NCBI RefSeq assembly: GCF_051014445.1
Contig: NW_027488366.1
Location: forward strand, 23,516,001-23,580,000
From: Colletes latitarsis
Taxonomy: Eukaryota > Arthropoda > Insecta > Hymenoptera > Colletidae
Direction of reading: 5' to 3'
Length of the DNA: 64,000 nucleotides
Numbering within the stretch: the first letter of the stretch is position 1; every line of letters begins with the position of its first letter. The notes beneath the pieces were generated by a model that was not told the DNA's origin, did not search any database, and saw only the letters and a program-made list of their open reading frames with translations. A program made the position numbers and the translations under genes. Positions 53,013 to 62,494 of this stretch are shown here, piece by piece.

Positions 53013-54524
53013 GTTTCATTGACTGTTTCAGCGTGGTACCACATTACTACGTGATCCAAACCAGAAAAAACCCAGGATCTGTTCAACAAGTATGTGAAAA
53101 ACGCGAAAGTATGAGCCTGATGAGGGCAAATCCCAGACATATCCCAGACCTAACTTGCGTTGTCCTCTAAGATATTGATGGAAACCAGGTTTAATTGACT
53201 GTTTCAGTGTTGTACTACATTACTACGTGATGCAATCCAGAAAAAGCCCAGGATCTAGCCATCAAGTATGAGAAATATGCGAAAGAATGAGCCTGATGAG
53301 AGCAAATCCCAGACCTATCCCAGACGTAACTTGCGTTGTCCTCTAAAATATTGATCGAAACCAGGTTTAATTGACCGTTTCAGTGTGGTACCACATTACT
53401 ACGTGATCCAAACCAGAGAAAACCCAGGATCCGTTCAACAAGTATGTGAAGGATGCGAAAGTATGAGTCTGATCAGTGGAAATCACAGGCCTTACCTAGA
53501 CCTAACTTGCGTTGTCCTCTAAAATATTGATGGAAACCAGGTTTCATTGACTGTTTCAGTGTGGTACTAGATTACTACGTGATGCAATCCAGAAGAAGCC
53601 CAGGATCTAGCCATCAAGTATGAGAAATATGCGAAGGAATGAGCCTGATGAGAGCAAATCCCAGACCTAACCTAGACCTAACATGCGTTATCCTCTAAAA
53701 TATTGAGCGAAACCAGGTTTAATGGACTGTTTCAGTGTGGTACCACACTACTTCGTGATCCAAACCAGAAATAGCCCAGGATCTAGCCATGAAGTATGAG
53801 AAATATGCGAAAGTAAGAGCCTGATGAGGGCAAATCCTAGATCTATCCCAGACGTAACTTGATACAATCCAGAAACAGCCCAGGATCTAGCCATGAAGTA
53901 TGAGAAATATGCGAAAGTATGAACCTGATGAGGGCAAATCCTAGACCTAACACAGACCTAACATGAATTATTCTCTAAAATATTGATCGAAACCAGGTTT
54001 AATTGACTGTTTCAGCGTGGTACCACATTACTACGTGGTCCAAACCAGAAAAAACCCAGGATCAGTTGAACAAGTAAGTGAAGAATGCGAAAGTATGAGT
54101 CTGATGAGTGAAAATCCCAGGGCTAACCTAGACCTAACATGCGTCATCCTCTAAAATATTGATCAAAACCAGGTTTCATGGACTGTTTCAGTGTGGTACC
54201 ACACTACAACGTGATCCAAACTAGAAAAAACCCAGGATCTGTTCAACAATTATGTGAAAAACGCGAAAGTATGAGCCTGATGACGGCAAATCCCAGACAT
54301 ATCCCAGACCTAACTTGCGTTGTCCTCTAAGATATTGATGGAAACCAGGTTTAATTGACTGTTTCAGTGTGGTACCACATTACTACGTGACCCAAACCAG
54401 AAAAATCCCATGATCTGTTCAACAAGTATGTGAAAAACGCGAAAGTATGAGCCTGATGAGGGCAAATCCCAGACCTAACCTAGACCTAACATGAATTATT
54501 CTCTAAAATATTGATCGAAACCAG
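53013..54524 (+). repeat. 1512-bp higher-order repeat, copy 1
   Basis: Eight monomers plus one truncated 104-bp monomer (8 x 176 + 104 = 1512). Marker variants GGTACTAGATTAC (G of TAG at 53570) and ACTTGATACAATCC (53861 for GATAC) recur exactly 1512 bp downstream. Copy 2 follows without spacer. Confidence 0.88.
53850..53870 (+). repeat. Truncated monomer junction (72-bp deletion)
   Basis: CAGACGTAACTTG is joined directly to ATACAATCC, omitting the first 72 bases of the next monomer, which includes the GTGGTACCAC palindrome. A 2-nt TG microhomology lies at the joint. The same scar is duplicated at about 55372. Confidence 0.85.
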
Positions 54525-56036
54525 GTTTCATTGACTGTTTCAGCGTGGTACCACATTACTACGTGATCCAAACCAGAAAAAACCCAGGATCTGTTCAACA
54601 AGTATGTGAAAAACGCGAAAGTATGAGCCTGATGAGGGCAAATCCCAGACATATCCCAGACCTAACTTGCGTTGTCCTCTAAGATATTGATGGAAACCAG
54701 GTTTAATTGACTGTTTCAGTGTTGTACTACATTACTACGTGATGCAATCCAGAAAAAGCCCAGGATCTAGCCATCAAGTATGAGAAATATGCGAAAGAAT
54801 GAGCCTGATGAGAGCAAATCCCAGACCTATCCCAGACGTAACTTGCGTTGTCCTCTAAAATATTGATCGAAACCAGGTTTAATTGACCGTTTCAGTGTGG
54901 TACCACATTACTACGTGGTCCAAACCAGAGAAAACCCAGGATCCGTTCAACAAGTATGTGAAGGATGCGAAAGTATGAGTCTGATCAGTGGAAATCACAG
55001 GCCTTACCTAGACCTAACTTGCGTTGTCCTCTAAAATATTGATGGAAACCAGGTTTCATTGACTGTTTCAGTGTGGTACTAGATTACTACGTGATGCAAT
55101 CCAGAAAAAGCCCAGGATCTAGCCATGAAGTATGAGAAATATGCGAAGGAATGAGCCTGATGAGAGCAAATCCCAGACCTAACCTAGACCTAACATGCGT
55201 TATCCTCTAAAATATTGAGCGAAACCAGGTTTAATGGACTGTTTCAGTGTGGTACCACACTACTTCGTGATCCAAACCAGAAATAGCCCAGGATCTAGCC
55301 ATGAAGTATGAGAAATATGCGAAAGTAAGAGCCTGATGAGGGCAAATCCTAGATCTATCCCAGACGTAACTTGATACAATCCAGAAACAGCCCAGGATCT
55401 AGCCATGAAGTATGAGAAATATGCGAAAGTATGAACCTGATGAGGGCAAATCCTAGACCTAACACAGACCTAACATGAATTATTCTCTAAAATATTGATC
55501 GAAACCAGGTTTAATTGACTGTTTCAGCGTGGTACCACATTACTACGTGGTCCAAACCAGAAAAAACCCAGGATCAGTTGAACAAGTAAGTGAAGAATGC
55601 GAAAGTATGAGTCTGATGAGTGAAAATCCCAGGGCTAACCTAGACCTAACATGCGTCATCCTCTAAAATATTGATCAAAACCAGGTTTAATGGACTGTTT
55701 CAGTGTGGTACCACACTACAACGTGATCCAAACTAGAAAAAACCCAGGATCTGTTCAACAATTATGTGAAAAACGCGAAAGTATGAGCCTGATGACGGCA
55801 AATCCCAGACATATCCCAGACCTAACTTGCGTTGTCCTCTAAGATATTGATGGAAACCAGGTTTAATTGACTGTTTCAGTGTGGTACCACATTACTACGT
55901 GACCCAAACCAGAAAAATCCCATGATCTGTTCAACAAGTATGTGAAAAACGCGAAAGTATGAGCCTGATGAGGGCAAATCCCAGACCTAACCTAGACCTA
56001 ACATGAATTATTCTCTAAAATATTGATCGAAACCAG
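54525..56036 (+). repeat. 1512-bp higher-order repeat, copy 2
   Basis: Tandem partner of 53013-54524, with scattered substitutions. The match ends where TTTAATTG replaces TTTCATTG at about 56037-56045. Confidence 0.88.
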
Positions 56037-56930
56037 GTTTAATTGACTGTTTCAGTGTGGTCCCACATTACTACGTGATCCAAACCAGAAAAACCCCCGG
56101 ATCCCTTCAACAAGTATGTGAAGAATGCGAAAGTATGAGTCTGATGAGTGAAAATCTCAGGCCTTACCTAGACCTAACTTGCGTTGTCCTCTAAAATAGT
56201 GATGGAAACCAGGTTTCATTGACTGTTTCAGTGTGGTACTACATTACTACGTGATGCAATCCAGAAAAAGCCCAGGATCTAGCCATCAAGTATGAGAAAT
56301 ATGCGAAAGAATGAGCCTGATGAGAGCAAATCCCAGACCTAACCTAGACCTAACATGAATTATTCTCTAAGATATTGAGCGAAACCAGGTTTAATGGACT
56401 GTTTCAGTGTGGTACCACACTACTTCGTGATCCAAACCAGACAAAACCCAGGATCTGTTCATCAAGAATGTGAAAAACGCGAAACTGTGAGCCTGATGAG
56501 GGCAAATCTTACACCTAACCCAGACCTAAGATGCGTTATCCTCTAAAATATTTATCCAGACCAGGTTTCATTGAATGTTTCAGTGTGGTACCACTTTACT
56601 ATGTGATCCAGTCCAGAAATAGCCCAGGATCTAGCCATGAAGTATGAGAAATATGCGACAGTAAGAGCCTGATGAGGGCAAATCCTAGACCTATCCCAGA
56701 CCTAACTTGCGTTATCCTCTAAAATATTGATCGAAACCAGGTTTAATTGACTGTTTCAGCGTGGTACCACATTACTACGTGATACAATCCAGAAACAGCC
56801 CAGGATCCGTTCAACAAGTATGTGAAGAATGCGAAAGTATGAGTCTGATGAGTGAAAATCCCAGGCCTAACCTAGACCTAACATGCGTTATCCTCTAAAA
56901 TATTGATCGAAACCTGGTTTAATCGACTGT

Positions 56931-57908
56931 TTCAGTGTGGTTCCACATTACTATGTGATCCAAACCAGAAAATAACCCAGGATCTGTTCAAGGAGTATGT
57001 GAAGTGTGCGAAAGTATGAGTCTGATGAGGTCAAATCCCAGACCTATCCCAGACCTAACTTGCGTTATCCTCTAAAATTTTGATCGAAACCAGGTTTAAT
57101 CGACTGTTTCAGTGTGGTACCACATTACTACGTGATCCAAACCAGAAAAAACCCAGGATCTGTTCAACGAGTATGTGAAGTGTGCGAAAGTATGAGTCTG
57201 ATGAGGTCAAATCCCAGACCAATCCCAGACTTAACTTGCGTTATCCTCTAAAATATTGATCGAAACCAGGTTTAATCGACTGTTTCAGTGTGGTACCACA
57301 TTACTACGTGATCCAAACCAGAAAAAACCCAGGATCCGTTTAGAAGTATGTGAAGAATGCGAAAGTATGAGTCTGATGAGGTCAAATCCCAGGCCTAACC
57401 TAGACCTAACATGAGTTATACTCTAAAATATTGATCGAAACCTGGTTTAATCGACTGTTTCAGTGTGGTACCACATTACTATGTGATCCAAACCAGAAAA
57501 TAGCCCAGGATCTAGCCATCAAGTATGAGAAATATGCGAAAGAATGAGCATGATGAGAGCAAATCCCAGACCTAACCTAGACCTAACATGAATTATTCTC
57601 TAAAATATTGATCGAAACCAGGTTTAATTGACTGTTTCAGTGTGGTCCCACATTACTACGTGATCCAAACCAGAAAAAACCCAGGATCCGTTCAACAAGT
57701 ATGTGAAGAATGCGAAAGTATGAGTCTGATGAGTGAAAATCCCAGGCCTAACCTGGACCTAACATTCGTTATCCTCAAAAATATTGATCGAAACCTGGTT
57801 AAATCGACTGTTTCAGTGTGGTACCACATTACTATGTGATCCAAACCAGAAAATAACCCAGGATCTGTTCAACGAGTATGTGAAAAGCGCGAAAGTATGA
57901 GCCTGATG
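56931..57908 (+). repeat. Satellite segment duplicated across E1, right copy
   Basis: Counterpart of 40690-41667, sharing the 1-base-short GTTTAGAAGTATG monomer and GGACCTAACATTCG. It lies 370 bp before the 5' end of E2. Confidence 0.85.
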
Positions 57909-58279
57909 AGAGCAAATCCCAGACCTAACCTAGACCTAACATGAATTATTCTCTAAAATATTCATCGAGACCGGGTTTAATCGACTGTTTCAGTGTGGTA
58001 CCACATTACTACGTGATCCAAACCAGAAAAAACCGAGGATCAGTTCAACAAGTATGTGAAGAATGCGAAAGTATGAGTCTGATGAGTGAAAATCCCAGGG
58101 CTATCCTAGACCTAACATGCGTTATCCTCTAAAATATTGATCGAAACCAGGTTTAATCGACTGTTTCAGTGTGGTATCACACTACTACGTGACCCAAACC
58201 AGAAAAAACCCATGATCTGTTCAACAAGTATGTGAAAAACGCGGAAGTATGAGCCTGATGGGGGCAAATCCCAGACCTA

Positions 58280-58664
58280 CCCCTCAGGGGCTGCCAGCCT
58301 TTCAGCTGCAGTACGGGCTTAACGAACCCGGGGTACCCGAGTCATACACACACCGTAAGCCTCCTGTTGGTCGTCACAACGACCCATTCACAATTCCCTA
58401 TTGGTTTTGTGAATGGTACGTGACGGCAGGAGGAACGGGGGTCTTGGCTTAACCGCCTGGGCCACGAGTATGGCGACTCTATAAAATCGCCCTCCAATCC
58501 TAAGCTATGGTGCGCGGCGATGGGATGCATGGTTGGGGGAGAAGGCCCAATCCCAAGCGACCACCTCCGGGGAACCTGCCGAACCCCCGGAGTATATAGG
58601 CTTACCCGGGAAAGGCGGCTCTGCCCGGGCGGACCTTTTCTTCCGACCTGCTCGTGGGAATATT
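58280..58664 (+). promoter_or_regulatory. 5' UTR of E2
   Basis: Same length (385 nt) as in E1 and almost identical. It includes the composite stem at 58360-58433. The frame upstream of the ORF1 ATG is open here back to 58533, whereas E1 has TAA in that frame; the upstream ATG is therefore probably not used. Confidence 0.8.
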
Positions 58665-60141
58665 ATGGAGTTCAATATTAAAACGGGGATGGGACGGGGT
58701 AAGTCAGAGGGGGATGACGAAGGCGGTGTTGGGACTGGAGTGACGGCGCTCGCGCCGCCTCCAGCGCCTGGCCCGTCTTCGTGGAAGGTGGAGGAAGACG
58801 ACGAGACTGCGTCAGTCTCGTCCTTCTCCTCCACCAGGAGCCTCATAGGCTCTAAGAGGAAGAGGGCGGGGCAGGCCGTCGTCGAGGTGGGCGGGGCGAT
58901 GAGCCCGTCGGTGAGGCTGAGTTGCTTCAGGGACGGGGTGACCGAGGAGATATCGGAGAGGATCTCCTCGTCCCTGAGGCGGGTGGAGAAAGTCGCCGCT
59001 GCCTGCGCCTTTAAGGGGCAGAAAAGCGGTGGCGCGGAGGCCCTGAAGGCCGCGGCGGAGGAAATGAGGGAGGCGGCGCGGGAGCTCAGAGGGCGGAACG
59101 CCCGTCTGCAGCTCCTGTTGGAGGAGGAGCGACAGGGGAGGAGGAGGGCAGAGGCGCTGTGGAACAGCGCGGCCCTCCCTCCCATCCTCCCTCCTCCTCC
59201 ACCGCCGCGTCCCTCGGCGGAGGTAAATAAGCGGAGTGCGGCGGCAGTGGTGCGGGGCACCGCGGGCCCCTCCACCCGCACTCCGCCCGTGAAGAAGTCC
59301 CCGTCCTCCTCAGAAGACGATCTTCTGAGGAGGATTGGGGACATGATTGATGGCAAGCTGGCCGCCTTCCGGGAGGAGCTCCTCGCCGGAAGAGCGGTCA
59401 GCAGGAAGGCGGTGCCTCCCCGACCTGCTCCGGTACAGTCGGGGAAGGCAAAGAAGGGCGGAGTGAAGGCTCCGCCCAGCGTTGCGGCACCAGGGCCCCG
59501 GGTCGCGACCCCCAAGGGGGGTGGTGTACCCGTGGTCGCGGTGGTCGCGTCCTCCACAGCACCCTCCCAAGGGGGGGTGGCGTGGAGTGAGGTGATGGGG
59601 CGGAAGGCGAAGCGGGCGGCGAGGAAGGCCTCGCAAGGCCGCGAAGGTCGGGAAGGAACGACCTGGTCGTCCCCCAAAAACGGCAGCGGTGACGCTGACC
59701 GTTGCGCAGGGGGGCGACCTGACCCTCGCGGAGGCGATGCGGCTCGCCAGGGAGAATATCTCCCTGGAAGAGCTGGGCATCGCCTCCGTGAGGGCGAAGA
59801 GGGCCGTGACCGGGGGTCTCTTGCTGGAGATCCCCGGTGCAGAAGGCGGCGCGAAGGCGGATCGTCTCGCCCAGAGGCTCCGGGAGCAGCTGGGCGAGCG
59901 AGGTGTCCGGGTCGCCCGGCCCACGAAGCGCACGGAGATGCGCGTTTGTGGGCTGGACGACTCGGTCAGCGCACAGGATGTGTCCCGTGCCCTTGCGAGG
60001 GCGGGGGACTGTCCTGTGGAGGACCTGCGGATCGGAGAGATCCGCAGGTCGCCCTCCGGCCTCGGGTCGGTGTGGGCCCGGTGCCCCCTCTCCGCCGCCC
60101 GTAAGGTGGCGGAATCCGGGAGGGTGTTGGTGGGGTGGGTT
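58665..60141 (+). pseudogene. ORF1 of E2, first part (broken Gag-like gene)
   Basis: Starts at ATG 58665 and follows E1 ORF1 through residue 324. There a 38-bp deletion (59636/59637, AA microhomology) removes the Pro-rich codons 325-337 and shifts the frame. The original frame then reads unrelated sequence to a stop near 60104. In the new frame (from about 59650) the family sequence continues from residue 338 to V505, where the insert begins. The coiled-coil and N-terminal regions are intact, but the zinc knuckles are cut off. Confidence 0.92.
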
Positions 60142-60194
60142 AGGTCTGGGTTAGGTATGGGTTAGGTCTGGGTTAGGTCTGGGTTAGGTCTGGG
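60140..60194 (+). repeat. Telomere-type array, five units of TTAGGTCTGGG
   Basis: Units at 60140, 60151 (TTAGGTATGGG variant), 60162, 60173 and 60184, followed by the TTAGGTCTAAG of a normal inverted monomer at 60195. Ordinary monomers have only two such units. The first TT is shared with the retrotransposon's GGGTT, so the array starts on a 5-nt overlap with element sequence. The G-rich strand runs 5' to 3' away from the break. Confidence 0.9.
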
Positions 60195-62133
60195 TTAGGT
60201 CTAAGATTTGCCCTCATCAGGCTCACAGTTTCGCGATTTTCACATACTTGTTGAACAGATCCTGGGTTTTTTCTGGTTTGGATCACGAAGTAGTGTGGTA
60301 CCACACTGAAACAGTCAATTAAACCTGGTTTCGCTCAAATTTTTAGAGGATAACGCATGTTAGGTCTAGATTAGGTCTGGGATTTGTCTCATCAGGCTCA
60401 TTCTTTCGCATATTTCTCATACTTGATGGCTATATCCTGGGCTTTTTCTGGATTGCATCACGTAGTAACGTAGTACCACACTGAAACAGTCAATGAAACC
60501 TGGTTTCCATCAATATTTTAGAGGACAACGCAAGTTAGGTCTAGGTAAGGCCTGAGATTTTCACTGATCAGACTCATACTTCCGCCTTCTTCACATACTT
60601 GTTGAACGGATCCTGGGTTTTTTCTGGTTTGGAACACGTAGTAATGTGGTACCACACTGAAACATTCAATTAAACCTGGTCTTGATAAATATTTTAGAGA
60701 ATAACGCATGTTAGGTCTGGGTTAGGTCTAGGATTTGCCCTCATCAGGCTCATACTTTCGCATATTTCTCATACTTCATGGCTAGATCCTGGGCTATTTC
60801 TGGATTGGATCACGTAGTAAAGTGGTACCACACTGAAACATTCAATGAAACCTGGTCTGGATAAGAATTTTAGAGGATAACGCATGTTAGGTCAAGGTTA
60901 GGTCTAAGATTTGCCCTCATCAGGCTCACAGTTTCGCGTTTTTCACATACTTGTCGAACAGATCCTGGGTTTTTTGTGGTTTGGATCACGTAGTAATGTG
61001 GTACCACACTGAAACATTCAATTAAACCTGGTCTTGATAAATATTTTAGAGGATAACGCATGTTAGGTCTGGGATAGGTCTGGGATTTGCTCTCATCAGG
61101 CTCATACTTTCGTACACTTCACATACTTGTTGAACGGATACTGCGTTATTTTCTGGTTTGGATCACATAGTAATGTGGTACCACACTGAAACATTCAATT
61201 AAACCTGGTCTTGATAAATATTTTAGAGAATAACGCATGTTAGGTCTGGGTTAGGTCTAGGATTTGCCCTCATCGGGCTCATACTTTCGCATATTTCTCA
61301 TACTTCATGGCTAGATCCTGGGCTATTTCTGGATTGGATCACGTAGTAAAGTGGTACCACACTGAAACATTCAATGAAACCTGGTGTGGATAGAAATTTT
61401 AGAGGATAACGCATGTTAGGTCAAGGTTAGGTCTAAGATTTGCCCTCATCAGGCTCACAGTTTCGCGTTTTTCACATACTTGTCGAACAGATCCTGGGTT
61501 TTCTCTGGTTTGGATCACGTAGTAATGTGGGTCCACACTGAACCAATCAATTAAACCTGGTCTTGATAAATATTTTAGAGGATAACGCATGTTAGGTCTG
61601 GGATAGGTCTGGGATTTGCCCTCATCAGACTCATACTTTCGCACACTTCACATACTCGTTGAACAGATCCTGCGTTATTTTCTGGTTTGGATCACATAGT
61701 AATGTGGTACCACACTGAAACATTCAATTAAACCTGGTCTTCATAAATATTTTAGAGGATAACGCATGTTAGGTCTGGGTTAGGTCTAGGATTTGCCCTC
61801 ATCAGGCTCACAGTTTCGCGTTTTTCACATACTTGTTGAACAGATCCTGGGTTTTTTCTGGTTTGGATCACGTAGTAATGTGGTACCACACTAAAACAGT
61901 CAATTAAACCTGGTTTCGATCAATATTTTAGAGGATCACGCAAGCTAGGTCTGGGATAGGTCTGGGATTAGCCCTCATCAGGCTCATTCTTTCGCATATT
62001 TCTCATACTTGATGGCTATATCCTGGGCTTTTTCTGGATTGCATGACGTAGTAACGTAGTACCACACTGAAACAGTCAATGAAACCTGGGTTCCATCAAT
62101 ATTTTAGAGGATAACGCAAGTTAAGTCTGGGAC
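60195..62133 (-). repeat. Inverted satellite block inside E2 (11 monomers)
   Basis: Eleven 176-bp monomers in the orientation opposite to blocks 1 and 2 (minus-strand landmark AGAGGATAACGCA or variants near 60345, 60522, 60698, 60874, 61050, 61227, 61403, 61579, 61756, 61932 and 62107). It ends in GTTAAGTCTGGGA, again the telomere-like motif, and element sequence resumes at 62134. No gene. Confidence 0.95.
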
Positions 62134-62494
62134 CGCGAGTGGAAATCCTCGCGCCGCGCCCGCTCCAGTGTCACCGCTGCCTCGAATTGGGGCACGTGAG
62201 GCAGTGGTGCACCTCGCCGGTGGACCGCAGCGGTCAGTGTTACCGCTGCGGTGCCAAAGAGCACCGTGCGAGCCAGTGCTCGGCGGCCCCCCACTGCCCG
62301 CTGTGTGCGGACATGGGGAGGCCAGCCGATCACAGGGTGGGGAGCAAGAAGTGCTCCCCCCCCCCTCCCGGAAGGAGAGGAAGAGGCGGGCTGCACCGGC
62401 TCCGGTGCCGAGGGCGGTGGCATCGTCCTCCATGGAGGTGGACGGTGCTACGGGGATGGACGGCCGGGAGGAGGCTGGCGCGGCCATTAATTAA
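62134..62494 (+). pseudogene. ORF1 of E2, last part (zinc-knuckle region)
   Basis: Resumes at about residue 507-508 of E1 ORF1 after loss of the 4 bases TCGG. All three zinc knuckles are encoded here. Ten C instead of eight at about 62357 then shifts the frame, and the C-terminal 45 residues lie in another frame that ends in the TAA at 62492. With the satellite insert and two frame shifts this ORF1 cannot give a full protein. Confidence 0.9.

Larger units (their letters stand above)
52261..58279 (+). repeat. 176-bp satellite array, block 2 (about 34 monomers)
   Basis: Same monomer and same orientation as block 1, between the 5' ends of E1 and E2. It contains the tandem 1512-bp block and the segment duplicated from left of E1. 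No gene seen. Confidence 0.96.

Noticed and set aside
58249..58452. Open frame running from satellite into E2
   Set aside because: A chance frame over the insertion junction and the structured 5' UTR.
58533..58664. Upstream in-frame extension of E2 ORF1
   Set aside because: E1 has a TAA in the same frame, so the conserved start is the ATG at 58665 (51875 in E1).
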